A DNA stretch of 64,000 bases from UBA4742 sp037138595 (GCA_037138595.1 JBAXIB010000006.1:1-64000); one strand, 5' to 3'. Positions 44,540-54,206 are shown, counted from the first letter of the stretch. The notes: a model not told the origin generated them from the sequence alone. Program-made: numbers and translations.

Positions 44540-46279
44540 ATGTCAGCCAAGGCGGCCGAAAAAGCAGCGCTCACCGGACCGGGAGGCCCGTTTGAGGTCA
44601 TTACTGCCGAGGTTGATGGCATCGAAATGTTGGTCTACCGCGACCGACTCCCCCACCTTCGAGCTGTCGCTGAACTTGCGGCAGCTCGTGGCGACGAGCG
44701 CCCGTTTTTGGTTTACGGATCCCAACGAATTGGGTTTTCCGAGTTCTTCCATCGCGCCAATCGAATCGCTGACTCGTTGCTGCATGACTTCGGCATTCAG
44801 TCGGGTGATCGAGTTGCCGTGTTGTCGGCCAATAATCCCGAGTGGTGCGAGACTTTTTGGGCCACAGTAAACATGGGTGCAATCTTGGTCGGCCTCAATG
44901 GCTGGTGGAAGGCCGATGAGGTCTTGTATGGGTTGCAGGACAGCGGTTCTCGAGTGCTCATCGCGGATCGCGGACGATTCGAACGAATCGCTCATGATCT
45001 CGATCAGCTCGATGCACTCGAAGCCGTGTTCCTTATTGACGCTGATCCGGCCGATTATGACAATCATCCCAAGCTGCATCGATTCGATGAGCTCCGAAGG
45101 TCTTCCGCTGGGTCGCCACAATCTGATTCCGTCGGATTCCCGTCGAACGCAATCGACGAGGGTGACGCTGCCGTCATCTTTTACACCAGCGGCACCACGG
45201 GGAGACCAAAGGGTGCAATCTCCAGCCACCGCAACATGATCGCCAACCTCCAAAACACCATTTACAACGGCGTCGCTTCAGCAATCTTGAGTACCGACGA
45301 TCCGTCGACAACGGTCGCCCCACCGCAAACTGCCGCGCTGCTGACCTCGCCGTTGTTTCATGTTTCGGGCTGCCACTCAAGTCTCGTGGTTGGCACCTTG
45401 GGAGGCATCAAGTTAGTCATTCCCGAAGGTCGATTCGAGCCCGCAAAAGCCCTGCAACTCATCGCCGACGAATCCATCACTGTTTGGGCCACGGTGCCAA
45501 CCATGGTGTGGCGCGTTTGTGAATTTCCCGACCGACACCAGTTCGACACCACTTCGGTCACGAGTGTCGCTTTCGGCGGTTCGCCTTCAGCTGACGAGCT
45601 CCAGCGGATGGTGCGCGAGACGTTCCCAAACGTTCGCAGCACCAGCAATGCCTATGGATTGACCGAATCGAGTTCGGTCGCCACCGTGATCAATGGTCAG
45701 GCAGCTATCGAGAAACCAACGTCAGTCGGGCCACCGGTTCCGGTGGTCAACATCAAAATTGTCGATGCCAATGGAATCGAGGTCGCGACCGGCGACACCG
45801 GCGAAGTGCTCATCAAAGGTCCGATCATCATGCCGGGATATTGGAATAAGCCTGAGGCAACTGCTGAGACAGTCATTGATGGTTGGCTCCACACCGGTGA
45901 CATCGGGCGAGTCGACGAAGAAGGGTTCCTGTTCATCACCGATCGCGCCAAAGACATGATCATTCGCGGTGGCGAAAACATCTATTGCGTTGAGATCGAG
46001 CAGCGACTCGTCGAGAACCCCGCCATAGCCGACGCTGCCGTGTTCGGGATACCTCACAAGGAATTGGGTGAAGAAGTAAAAGCGGTCATTCAGATCGCGC
46101 CCGGACAAGAAATCTCCGAAGCACAAGTGAAGGAATGGGTCGCGGAAACGCTTGCCAACTTCAAGGTCCCGACGCAGGTCACGCTCACCAACGACAAACT
46201 CCCGCGAAATGCTTCAGGCAAGTTGCTCAAAAACGTCCTGCGGGGACAGGGCGAGGTGAGCTTCGCCGAAACCATGTGA
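44540..46279 (+). CDS. AMP-forming acyl-CoA synthetase
   Basis: A 579-residue ANL-superfamily ligase. The ATP-binding P-loop YTSGTTGRPKG is at about 215-225. TSNAYGLTESSSVATV, GWLHTGDIGRVDEEGFLFI, DRAKDMIIRGGENIYCVEIE and the catalytic lysine region PRNASGKLLK complete the set. It activates a fatty or aromatic acid to its CoA thioester, probably a fatty acid, since related FadD-like proteins and a WS/DGAT are present. GGGGGAAGG precedes ATG 44540. The glycosyltransferase-like membrane gene follows 4 nt after the stop. Confidence 0.88.
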   Translation: MSAKAAEKAALTGPGGPFEVITAEVDGIEMLVYRDRLPHLRAVAELAAARGDERPFLVYGSQRIGFSEFFHRANRIADSLLHDFGIQSGDRVAVLSANNPEWCETFWATVNMGAILVGLNGWWKADEVLYGLQDSGSRVLIADRGRFERIAHDLDQLDALEAVFLIDADPADYDNHPKLHRFDELRRSSAGSPQSDSVGFPSNAIDEGDAAVIFYTSGTTGRPKGAISSHRNMIANLQNTIYNGVASAILSTDDPSTTVAPPQTAALLTSPLFHVSGCHSSLVVGTLGGIKLVIPEGRFEPAKALQLIADESITVWATVPTMVWRVCEFPDRHQFDTTSVTSVAFGGSPSADELQRMVRETFPNVRSTSNAYGLTESSSVATVINGQAAIEKPTSVGPPVPVVNIKIVDANGIEVATGDTGEVLIKGPIIMPGYWNKPEATAETVIDGWLHTGDIGRVDEEGFLFITDRAKDMIIRGGENIYCVEIEQRLVENPAIADAAVFGIPHKELGEEVKAVIQIAPGQEISEAQVKEWVAETLANFKVPTQVTLTNDKLPRNASGKLLKNVLRGQGEVSFAETM

Positions 46280-46283
46280 CCTC

Positions 46284-47987
46284 ATGACGACGCCATCGCC
46301 CACCCGTCAATCAATCGGCGCGCCACGATGGTGGCGTAACCCCACCCGCGTGCTCGTTATCACCGCGCTCGCCATCACCGCGGCATGGTTAGCGGTTGCA
46401 CTGCTGTGGCGGGATGCGCCCTTCGCCATGACGTTTGATGACTCGTTTTACTATTTCGGTATCGCTCGCAACATCGCCCACGGCCACGGCTCCACATTCG
46501 ACGGAGTCAATTCAACCAACGGCTACCACCCCCTTTGGATGCTGATCGCGGTTGCGGTCTTTGCTTGCGGGCTCGACGGGACCAGCGCCGTTCGGGTCAT
46601 GCTCAGCGTGCAAGTGTTGATGCTTGGCGCGGCACTGGTCACCCTTGCGCTAACAACAGGTCGAGCAATCTCCAATTGGCCTCGGATTTACTCGGCTGAC
46701 GGTGACGGCAGCGCTATCACGACGATCACCATCCGGGCAATGGGCTGGTGCACGGCAATTGTGGCAGTTGCCTTCGCCCTCGCCGCGGGTAATCCATTCA
46801 TCGTGAAGGTCTTTGCCAACGGCCTCGAATCAGGGGTGCTGGTCGCGCTTGATGCCGTACTTTTGGCACTTGCCGTTCGTCGCGGCACCTCGTGGCTATC
46901 GACTGACCGATCAACGAACCGGTGGGGGATCGGCCTTCTTTTGGCACTCATCGTTCTCGCCCGAACCGATTCGATCGTGTTGGTTGCCGCGCTGGGGCTT
47001 TGGACGATGGGCGAAGCACGCACCCTAGGCCGACGATCAATTCGGCCGTTGCTTGAAATCTTCGGACTCCCGATTGTCGCAACTGGGCTCTACCTCGTAT
47101 CGAATCAACTCCTGTTCGGGTCGTGGCTCCAGATAAGCGGAGTGGTAAAACGCCAGCCGCTTTCACTCGCTCGAGTAGGCATCATGGTGGGCATCGTCGT
47201 CGTAGCTGGCATCATCGGGCGACGCGGTTACCGCCGAGTGCATACCGTCGGTATTCGAAACCCGAGATTCACACGGGTAAGCGCCTTCACCGCTGCCACC
47301 TCGTGGTACGCAGGATTTTGCATCGTGATCGTCGCGTACTACCAAGTGTTACAGGCACAGCAATGGCTCTGGTACTACTGCCCGCTCGCCCTCTACTGCC
47401 TCTTCGTCTTATTGGCGGCAGTCGCCGATTTTGTTGAATCAGCCGTGGTCGAAGCCCCAACCATGCAAGCACCATTTCGCGCCCTGGCTCCTATTGCGAT
47501 AATCCTGTTGATCCCGCTAGTTGCCGCGATGGCTTTTGAAACTCGGACATTTACCGACCCGCAATTGCGATCAATTCTTCTCGCCAATCGCGACGCCGGT
47601 GAATGGATCGATCACCACCTACCGGATGACTTCGTTCTTGGATCATGGGATGCCGGAGTCGTTGGCTATTACGCCAATCGAACGGTGATCAACCTCGACG
47701 GCGTCGCGAATTCCAGTGACTATTTCGAGGCGGCCCGCCATGGGACAATCGGTCAGTTTCTCACCGACCGTGGCATCAACGGCTTAGTGAACCATGGCAA
47801 TTTGGTCGACGGTGAAGACCCCGACATCCGCGCATTCATCAAATCAAACTTCGGTGCCGCGGTCGAGCAGCAGTCCACCGTGATCGAGAAGATCCCATTT
47901 CGCTTCAGTGGAAATCTCACCGGCGGCAGCGGGGCAACGAGCGGAACACGACCGATGGCGGTCTTCATCTATCGACTGCCCACATAA
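46284..47987 (+). CDS. Polytopic membrane protein, GT-C glycosyltransferase-like
   Basis: A 567-residue protein with about ten hydrophobic spans. The first extracytoplasmic loop carries FDDSFYYFGIARNIAHGHG and NGYHPLWM: the paired acidic residues after membrane span 1 are the catalytic hallmark of polyprenol-dependent GT-C enzymes. A soluble C-terminal domain (about 430-567, GSWDAGVVGYYANRTVINLDG) is common in actinobacterial arabinosyl/mannosyl-transferase-like proteins. Substrate unknown. It lies 4 nt after the acyl-CoA ligase gene. Confidence 0.72.
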   Translation: MTTPSPTRQSIGAPRWWRNPTRVLVITALAITAAWLAVALLWRDAPFAMTFDDSFYYFGIARNIAHGHGSTFDGVNSTNGYHPLWMLIAVAVFACGLDGTSAVRVMLSVQVLMLGAALVTLALTTGRAISNWPRIYSADGDGSAITTITIRAMGWCTAIVAVAFALAAGNPFIVKVFANGLESGVLVALDAVLLALAVRRGTSWLSTDRSTNRWGIGLLLALIVLARTDSIVLVAALGLWTMGEARTLGRRSIRPLLEIFGLPIVATGLYLVSNQLLFGSWLQISGVVKRQPLSLARVGIMVGIVVVAGIIGRRGYRRVHTVGIRNPRFTRVSAFTAATSWYAGFCIVIVAYYQVLQAQQWLWYYCPLALYCLFVLLAAVADFVESAVVEAPTMQAPFRALAPIAIILLIPLVAAMAFETRTFTDPQLRSILLANRDAGEWIDHHLPDDFVLGSWDAGVVGYYANRTVINLDGVANSSDYFEAARHGTIGQFLTDRGINGLVNHGNLVDGEDPDIRAFIKSNFGAAVEQQSTVIEKIPFRFSGNLTGGSGATSGTRPMAVFIYRLPT

Positions 47988-48079
47988 GGCGCGATCGACC
48001 CCTCCTCGCCTACGGTGACAACTGATCGTTCCTGCCCGTCCCGCCACCGGGCCGGCCAAATCGGAAATGAACCACACGT

Positions 48080-49243
48080 ATGGATCCAACCGTCTATGCC
48101 ATCCCCATGTATTTCGGAAGCATGGGGGTCGAACAAGCGCTGCTGCGCCGACGGGCCAAACGCCTTGGCGTCGCACCCGGGGATTCACCCGGTGACTATG
48201 AGTGGCGCGATACGGCCGCAAGCCTCACGATGGGGGTAGGCAGTTTGTTGGCTCCGCTCGTTGTCCCTCACATCTTGGGGCCGCTTACGCCCGGCAAAGG
48301 CCGATTTGGCAAGGTGCTCGTCGTTACCGCCGCGGCAGCGATGGCTACCACGGTCATCGCCGATCAACTCGCGCGCCTCAATCCGAGCACGATGACGAAG
48401 CCTTTAGATACGTCGCCGAGTTCAACCTCCGATTTCATCGAATCCCCCCGTACCTGTCGACGCCACCAAGTCGGACGAATCGCCCGCAAAGTCGCGAGCA
48501 TCGGTGCGATCACTACCGTGGCAGCCACCGGCGTCGCCATCACCTCGGCCGTCACCGCTGGTATGTCGTCGCGGACATCAAAGCGCTTCGCGGGATCAAA
48601 CGATGCAGTTGCACCGTCAGGCGCCGATCGGGCCGCGGGGCTCGCTACTCTCGCCGTCGCCACGCTGGGCTGGGATTTCATCTATTACTGGAATCATCGG
48701 TTCATGCACAGCAGTCGGTTCATGTGGGCAATCCACTCGGTTCATCACTCCAGCGAGCGTTACAACTTGTCAACCGCGCTGCGCCAGCCGGTCGCTGACG
48801 GACTCGGAATCTTTGCTCCTTACAGCGCGTTAACCCTTCTTGGTATTCGACCCGAAGTCATTACCCAAGCCCGCGCCATCAACTTGCTGTATCAGTATTG
48901 GATTCACACCGACCTCATTGACCGAATAGGACCATTCGAGTCGATACTCAATTCGCCGTCACATCATCGTGTGCATCACGGCGTCAACCCGCGTTACCTT
49001 GATCGAAATCACGGCAGCATCTTGATTCTTTGGGATCGGTTGTTCGGCACTTTTGAACGCGAGAACGAACCAGTGGTGTACGGCCTGACCACCAATATCG
49101 ACACGTTCAACCCGGCTTTGGTCGCTACTCGCGAATATCGCGACATCGGGCGCGACATCAGCAGTTCACCGAGTTGGCGTCAACGTTTATCGTTCGTGCT
49201 ACGCGGGCCCGGTTGGTCCTACGAACAGCACGCCGCGGCGTAG
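48080..49243 (+). CDS. Sterol desaturase / fatty acid hydroxylase family protein
   Basis: A 387-residue membrane di-iron oxygenase. The eight-histidine signature is present: H206-x3-H210 (YWNHRFMHS), H219-x2-HH (HSVHH), a lone H276 in YWIHTD and H296-x2-HH (HRVHH). Two hydrophobic hairpins flank them, and there are more spans near residues 45-65, 80-97 and 138-160. A hydrophilic insertion (about 105-135) separates the N-terminal spans. The family hydroxylates or desaturates sterols, carotenoids or fatty acids; the substrate here is not evident. It converges on metY with 14 nt between stops. Confidence 0.85.
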   Translation: MDPTVYAIPMYFGSMGVEQALLRRRAKRLGVAPGDSPGDYEWRDTAASLTMGVGSLLAPLVVPHILGPLTPGKGRFGKVLVVTAAAAMATTVIADQLARLNPSTMTKPLDTSPSSTSDFIESPRTCRRHQVGRIARKVASIGAITTVAATGVAITSAVTAGMSSRTSKRFAGSNDAVAPSGADRAAGLATLAVATLGWDFIYYWNHRFMHSSRFMWAIHSVHHSSERYNLSTALRQPVADGLGIFAPYSALTLLGIRPEVITQARAINLLYQYWIHTDLIDRIGPFESILNSPSHHRVHHGVNPRYLDRNHGSILILWDRLFGTFERENEPVVYGLTTNIDTFNPALVATREYRDIGRDISSSPSWRQRLSFVLRGPGWSYEQHAAA

Positions 49244-49257
49244 ACCGCGTTAATCGC

Positions 49258-50577
49258 TCAGGAGCGAGCGGCCGCGAAACCTTGCTCAAGGTCAGCGATA
49301 ATATCGTCCACGAGTTCGGTTCCTACTGAAAGACGAACCAAACCGGGCGCAACGCCAGTCGCGGCTTGCTCATCGGGCGTGAGTTGAGAATGTGTCGTGG
49401 TCGAAGGCTGGATGACCAGGCTTCGCACGTCACCGATGTTTGCGAGATGACTATGCAACACGAGTGCCTCAACAAATTTTTGGCCAGCTTCAGCGCCACC
49501 CTTGATGATGAACGCCGGAACTGACCCAGCGCCACGCCCCCCGCTGTATTTCATCGCCCGAGCGTTCCACGGTGAACTCGCTAACCCGGCGTACTGCACC
49601 GACTCGACCTGGGCATGACCATCAAGGTATTCGGCGACGGCTTGCGCATTCGAAACGTGGCGCTCCATGCGCAGGCTCAGCGTCTCGACACCCTGCAGCA
49701 ACAAAAATGCATTGAACGGTGAAATAGCCGCACCAAGGTCGCGCAACAGTTGCACTCGGGCCTTGATGATGTAACTGCCTGGTCCCAAGGCGGGCCAGTA
49801 GGACAACCCGTGGTAACTCGCGTCGGGCTCGGTGAACATTGGGAACTTGTCATTGGCAGCAAAGTCGAAGGTTCCGCCATCGACGATCACTCCGCCGATG
49901 GAATTGCCATGGCCGCCAATAAATTTGGTGGCTGAATGCACAACAATGTCCGCCCCCCATTCGAGCGGACGAATCAAATATGGCGTTGCCACCGTGTTGT
50001 CGACGATGAGCGGTACACCACTATCGTGAGCAACCTTCGAAATACCCTCGAGGTCGACGACATCATTACGCGGGTTGCCGATCGTCTCGGCATAAAACGC
50101 CTTCGTGTTGGGCCGCACGGCGGCCCGCCAATCCTCAAGATTGTCAGGGTCATCGATGAACGTCGTCTCGATTCCCATACGCGGCAGCGTGTAATGCAAC
50201 AGGTTGTAGGTGCCTCCGTAGAGCGCTGCTGACGCAACGATGTGACTTCCAGCTTCAGCCAAGTTCATGATGGCGAAGGTTTCAGCGGTCTGACCACTAG
50301 CCACGGCAAGCGCGCCGGGCAGGCCAACTGCGGTGGTGATCCCGCCTTCAAGACTCGAGATCCGAGCTTCAAGCACTGCTTGAGTCGGGTTCATGATCCG
50401 GGTGTAAATGTTGCCGATTTCAGACAGGGAAAAAAGAGCCGATGCGTGAGCAGTGTCACGGAACTCATACGCGGTGGTCTGATAGATCGGTGTCGCGCGT
50501 GCACCAGTTGCAGAATCAGCCTCAGCTCCAGCATGGATCTGTCGAGTTTCAAAGCCCCAAGTGGAATCGTTCGCCAT
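49258..50577 (-). CDS. metY: O-acetylhomoserine sulfhydrylase
   Basis: A 439-residue Cys/Met-metabolism PLP enzyme that joins O-acetylhomoserine and sulfide to homocysteine. RQIHAGAEADSATGARATPIY, YTRIMNPTQAVLEARISSLEGG and VVHSATKFIGGHGNSIGGV with K218 are typical. The length (about 430) and ASGQTAETFAIMNL fit MetY rather than MetB or MetZ. It lies 81 nt downstream of ilvC on the same strand. I looked for a SAM riboswitch in that gap and saw none. Confidence 0.92.
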   Translation of the reverse strand: MANDSTWGFETRQIHAGAEADSATGARATPIYQTTAYEFRDTAHASALFSLSEIGNIYTRIMNPTQAVLEARISSLEGGITTAVGLPGALAVASGQTAETFAIMNLAEAGSHIVASAALYGGTYNLLHYTLPRMGIETTFIDDPDNLEDWRAAVRPNTKAFYAETIGNPRNDVVDLEGISKVAHDSGVPLIVDNTVATPYLIRPLEWGADIVVHSATKFIGGHGNSIGGVIVDGGTFDFAANDKFPMFTEPDASYHGLSYWPALGPGSYIIKARVQLLRDLGAAISPFNAFLLLQGVETLSLRMERHVSNAQAVAEYLDGHAQVESVQYAGLASSPWNARAMKYSGGRGAGSVPAFIIKGGAEAGQKFVEALVLHSHLANIGDVRSLVIQPSTTTHSQLTPDEQAATGVAPGLVRLSVGTELVDDIIADLEQGFAAARS

Positions 50578-50658
50578 GATGTTGTCCCCTTTATCGAAAT
50601 GGAGAGAGTTCGGAATAACCGAAGCCTCGTGATTACTGCATGACTAAGCGCTTGTTAA

Positions 50659-51693
50659 TTAGCCTTGACCACCGGATGCGTCGCTGACCTTCGTTTTGCC
50701 TTGGCTGATCCACGGCATCATTGCCCGGAGTTTTCCGCCGACCTGCTCAATAGGGTGTTCCTTACCCTTCGCTTCGAGGGCCATGAAGTTCGGCCGACCG
50801 GCCTCGCTCTCTGCGACCCACTCATCGGCGAATTGTCCCGACTGGATCTCGCTCAAAATCTTGCGCATCTCGGCGCGGGTGTCTTCGTTGATGATGCGCG
50901 GCCCGCGGGTTAGATCGCCATACTCGGCCGTATCGGAGATGCTGTATCGCATACCCGCTACGCCTTCTTCATACATCAAGTCAACAATCAATTTGAGTTC
51001 ATGAAGGCACTCGAAATACGCGATCTCCGGCTGGTAGCCGGCATCAACGAGCGTTTGGAACCCTGCTTGCACCAATGCGGTGGTCCCACCGCACAGCACA
51101 ACCTGCTCACCGAACAAGTCGGTTTCGGTCTCTTCGGTAAAGGTCGTTTCGATGACACCGGCGCGCGCACCACCAATCGCATCGGCGTAGGCCAATCCCA
51201 ACCCAAGCGCAGTGGATGTGGCGTCCTGTTCGACGGCAACCAAGCACGGCACTCCGCCACCCTCTTCGTAGGTTCGACGCACCAAGTGGCCTGGGCCCTT
51301 CGGTGCAACCATCACCACATCAACACCGGCAGGCGGGACGATGCGCCCGAACCGGATGTTGAAACCATGGGCGAAAAACAATGCGTCACCAGAAACGAGA
51401 TTTGGTTCGATCTCGGCTTCGTAGGTCGCCTTTTGCTCGGTGTCGGGGGCCAAAATCATGATCAGGTCGGCATAGGCCGATGCATCAGCGATGCTCAATA
51501 CCCGCAAGCCTTCAGATTCGGCTTTCGCTTTTGAATTTGAACCCGCTCGCAGACCAATGACCACATCGACGCCCGAATCTTTCAGGTTCAGCGCGTGAGC
51601 ATGGCCTTGGGATCCGTAGCCAATGATGGCCACCTTCCGGTCGGCGATCAGCGATCGATCGGCGTCTTTTTCGTAATACACATTGGCGGCCAT
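50659..51693 (-). CDS. ilvC: Ketol-acid reductoisomerase (class I)
   Basis: A 344-residue enzyme performing the second common step of Val, Leu and Ile synthesis: alkyl migration and NADPH reduction of acetolactate or acetohydroxybutyrate. The Rossmann loop IIGYGSQGHAHALNL starts near residue 23. The NADPH-specificity loop RAGSNSKAKAE follows. VAPKGPGHLVRR, TETDLFGEQVVLCGG and YSISDTAEYGDL hold metal ligands. AGGAG lies 7 nt before ATG 51693. It follows ilvN by 57 nt in the ilvBNC operon. Confidence 0.95.
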   Translation of the reverse strand: MAANVYYEKDADRSLIADRKVAIIGYGSQGHAHALNLKDSGVDVVIGLRAGSNSKAKAESEGLRVLSIADASAYADLIMILAPDTEQKATYEAEIEPNLVSGDALFFAHGFNIRFGRIVPPAGVDVVMVAPKGPGHLVRRTYEEGGGVPCLVAVEQDATSTALGLGLAYADAIGGARAGVIETTFTEETETDLFGEQVVLCGGTTALVQAGFQTLVDAGYQPEIAYFECLHELKLIVDLMYEEGVAGMRYSISDTAEYGDLTRGPRIINEDTRAEMRKILSEIQSGQFADEWVAESEAGRPNFMALEAKGKEHPIEQVGGKLRAMMPWISQGKTKVSDASGGQG

Positions 51694-51750
51694 AACAGGC
51701 TCCTGGGTTCGTTGAGCGAAGATGATTCAGAAATGCAGGCTGGTGGTACT

Positions 51751-52257
51751 TCAGGGATTGTTTTCGATGAGTTTCGTTAGAGCAACTCGACCAGTGCGCT
51801 GAAGCGCAGAGAAGCCAAATGGGCGCATGCGTTCTTCGAACTCATCGATTTTGGTCGGCGTCGCATCAAGACTGACCGTCAGTTCATCCGGACCGACGGC
51901 GAGAATACGACCCTCGAACGTTTCGACCAACTCGATAACCTCGTTTTGCCTCGAAGTTGGCACTAGCACCGTGGCGAGCAGCAACTCACGTTGGATCGAA
52001 TCAGCCGGTGCCAATTCGGTGATTTTCACCACATTGATCAATTTGTCGAGTTGTTTAACGATCTGATCAAGGGGCGCCGATTCGATATCGACTACTGCAG
52101 TAATCCGGCTGAAGCGCTCGTCATCGGTCGGTGCCACGGCGAGCGATACGATGTTGAATCCCCGTCGAGCAAACAATCCCGAAACTCGGGTCAGGACGCC
52201 GGGCTTATTTTCGACCAGCACCGTCAAGATATGTTCCTTCGGCGGAGCCACGATCAA
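51751..52257 (-). CDS. ilvN: Acetolactate synthase small (regulatory) subunit
   Basis: A 168-residue subunit that activates IlvB and confers valine feedback inhibition. The N-terminal ACT domain (HILTVLVENKPGVLTRVSGLF, RGFNIVSLAV) is followed by the C-terminal domain (RELLLATVLV, ILAVGPDELTVSL). The frame overlaps the ilvB stop as TTGA with TTG at 52257. GTG at 52251 sits 9 nt past GGGAGG and may be the true start, giving a protein two residues shorter. Tight coupling to ilvB fits a complex made in fixed ratio. Confidence 0.92.
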   Translation of the reverse strand: MIVAPPKEHILTVLVENKPGVLTRVSGLFARRGFNIVSLAVAPTDDERFSRITAVVDIESAPLDQIVKQLDKLINVVKITELAPADSIQRELLLATVLVPTSRQNEVIELVETFEGRILAVGPDELTVSLDATPTKIDEFEERMRPFGFSALQRTGRVALTKLIENNP

Positions 52258-53993
52258 CTTCCTCCCATGCCGTGGGCCGGATCAACCACAATCTCTGAAT
52301 TACTGAGACCCGACGGCACCATCGGGTAGACCTTTTCGCGGGCATCGGTGCGGAAGTCAATGACGACCGGTCGGTCATCGATTTCATTGGCTCGCTGAAT
52401 AGCCGGCAGCACATCTTCAGGCGATTCAACCCGCATACCGACACATCCCATTGCCTCGGCCCACATTTTGTAATCGGGAAGATCGGGTGAGAGAAAAACC
52501 TCGGAATAGCGCTCCTCGTAAAACATCTCCTGCCACTGCCGCACCATGCCGAGATACGCATTATTCAAGATTGCGATCTTGACCGGTATACGTTCACTGG
52601 CTGCAGTCACGAGTTCTTGGGCAGTCATCTGGAAGCACCCGTCGCCATCAATGGCCCACACCATGCGATCGGGACGACCAACCTTGGCGCCAATCGCCGC
52701 TGGCACCGAAAAACCCATAGTCCCGAGGCCGCCGGAGTTCACCCAGGTATAAGGATGATTGAACTTCCAGTGCTGACTGGTCCACATCTGATGCTGACCA
52801 ACCCCGGAAGCCACGATGCAGTCATCTGGAGTGTTGTCGCGCAGCGTCTCAAGGACGTATTGCGGTTTGAGCATCTCGCCCGGTTCGCTCATCTCATAGG
52901 TCAGTGGATACGTCGATTGCCACTTACTAATCGTAGTTTTCCACGCAGTGCGATCTGGTTGACCTGAAGGACCTCCGAGTTCGCCAATGGCAACAATGAG
53001 TTCCTCGATAACCAATCGGCAATCGCCGGCGATCCCTGCATCAGGCCGGCGCACTTTGCCAATCTCAGCAGGGTCAATATCGACATGGATGATTTTCGCA
53101 TGGGGAGCAAAGGCATCAACCTTGCCCGTCACTCGATCGTCGAAACGACTGCCCAACGCGATCAACAAATCAGCTTCTTGCATCGAGGTCACGGCGGTGA
53201 AATTGCCATGCATTCCCGGCATCCCCAAGCAAAGCGGGTGATCATCGGGGAATGCCCCACGGGCCATCAAGGTGGTCACCACATGCATGTCACACAATTC
53301 GGCAAGTGCCCGTAATGCTTCAGCTGCACGGGCTTTCAAAATGCCACCGCCGGCATAGATCACGGGTCGCTCAGCGGCCAACATGAGTTCAGCTGCTCGA
53401 CGAATCATCGCGGGATCGCCCGTCGTCACCGGGTGATAACCAGGCAAATCAACTGATTCAGGCCAATACCAATCCATGGCTGATCGCGGATTTTTTGGAT
53501 CGACAATGTCTTTGGGGATATCGACCAAAACCGGTCCAGGCCGACCCGTAGTGGCGATGTGGAACGCCTCGCGAATTGCTTGCGGAATGTCCTGCGCTTC
53601 TGTGACTAAGAAATTGTGCTTGGTGATACCCATGGTGATGCCCGTGATATCGGCTTCTTGAAATGCATCGGTACCAAGCGCTGAAGTCGGGACTTGACCG
53701 GTGATCACGACCATCGGGATCGAATCCATATACGCATCGGCCAGCGGCGTGACGATGTTGGTCGCACCCGGACCGCTGGTCACCATTGCGACACCCGGTC
53801 GCCCAGTTGCGTGCGCGTAACCCTCGGCCATGTGACCAGCGCCCTGTTCGTGGCGCACAAGTACGTGGCGAATTGGTGAATCGATGATCGGGTCGTATAC
53901 CGGCAAGATGGCGCCACCGGGCAAGCCGAAAATCGTTTCGACGCCTTCCATCTCAAGGCTCTTGATGAGGGCTTGACCGCCATCGAGTTTCAT
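52254..53993 (-). CDS. ilvB: Acetolactate synthase large subunit
   Basis: A 579-residue thiamine-diphosphate enzyme, first common step of branched-chain synthesis. IFGLPGGAILPVYD and RHEQGAGHMAEGYA carry the catalytic glutamate E49. LGMPGMHGNFTAV belongs to the FAD domain. GDGCFQMTAQELVTA and NNAYLGMVRQWQEMF form the ThDP/Mg site. I place the start at ATG 53993, which has GAAGGA 6-7 nt ahead. An in-frame ATG at 54014 would make the ribosome binding site part of the coding sequence. First gene of ilvBNC and preceded by a Val-rich leader peptide. Confidence 0.95.
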   Translation of the reverse strand: MKLDGGQALIKSLEMEGVETIFGLPGGAILPVYDPIIDSPIRHVLVRHEQGAGHMAEGYAHATGRPGVAMVTSGPGATNIVTPLADAYMDSIPMVVITGQVPTSALGTDAFQEADITGITMGITKHNFLVTEAQDIPQAIREAFHIATTGRPGPVLVDIPKDIVDPKNPRSAMDWYWPESVDLPGYHPVTTGDPAMIRRAAELMLAAERPVIYAGGGILKARAAEALRALAELCDMHVVTTLMARGAFPDDHPLCLGMPGMHGNFTAVTSMQEADLLIALGSRFDDRVTGKVDAFAPHAKIIHVDIDPAEIGKVRRPDAGIAGDCRLVIEELIVAIGELGGPSGQPDRTAWKTTISKWQSTYPLTYEMSEPGEMLKPQYVLETLRDNTPDDCIVASGVGQHQMWTSQHWKFNHPYTWVNSGGLGTMGFSVPAAIGAKVGRPDRMVWAIDGDGCFQMTAQELVTAASERIPVKIAILNNAYLGMVRQWQEMFYEERYSEVFLSPDLPDYKMWAEAMGCVGMRVESPEDVLPAIQRANEIDDRPVVIDFRTDAREKVYPMVPSGLSNSEIVVDPAHGMGGS

Positions 53994-54029
53994 CGTTGCT
54001 TCCTTCGGAATCATTCGGTAAATGCAATC

Positions 54030-54049
54030 GACCTCCCGCTGGGGAGGTC
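54030..54049 (-). terminator. Second hairpin of the ilvB leader (possible attenuator terminator)
   Basis: GACCTCCC-CAGC-GGGAGGTC, 8 perfect pairs, between the leader peptide and ilvB. It is followed by GATTGCATTT, a poor T-run, so termination is less certain than in the leuB leader. Its arms are also complementary to the leader's own GGGAGG (54142-54137) and to ACCTCC inside the leader coding region, so alternative folds exist. Confidence 0.5.
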
Positions 54050-54055
54050 GAGGTT

Positions 54056-54086
54056 GCGCACGCCGCGGATTAAGGCAGGCGTGCGC
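54056..54086 (-). promoter_or_regulatory. Leader hairpin 1 of the ilvB attenuator
   Basis: GCGCACGCC / GGCGTGCGC, 9 perfect pairs with a 13-nt loop. Its first base (54086) is the last G of the leader stop codon, the same geometry as before leuB. A ribosome stopping there would block this stem. Confidence 0.6.
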
Positions 54087-54127
54087 TAGGTAACTACTAC
54101 CGGAGGTGTCGGCATGGTGCGGTTCAC
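54086..54127 (-). CDS. Leader peptide of the ilvBNC operon (13 residues)
   Basis: GTG at 54127 and TAG at 54088-54086; the peptide reads MNRTMPTPPVVVT, with three successive valine codons (GTA GTA GTT) just before the last codon. GGGAGG (54142-54137) sits 9 nt ahead of the GTG, a good ribosome binding site. ATG 54115, four codons in, is an alternative start. Two hairpins follow before ilvB. The size (14 codons with stop) equals the leuB leader. The role as a valine-sensing attenuator is inferred; control of ilvB by leader-peptide attenuation is known in other actinobacteria. Confidence 0.7.
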   Translation of the reverse strand: MNRTMPTPPVVVT

Positions 54128-54206
54128 AGCGACAAGCCTCCCACCTCGCACTCCGATGAGCAACCTGAGCGCAAGGACCTCGATTTGGTGACTGATTCAG
54201 CTGGAT

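Noticed and set aside
50578..50658. SAM riboswitch before metY
   Set aside because: The 81-nt gap contains only a small TTCGG/CCGAA hairpin; I could not fit SAM-I, SAM-II or SAM-IV cores.
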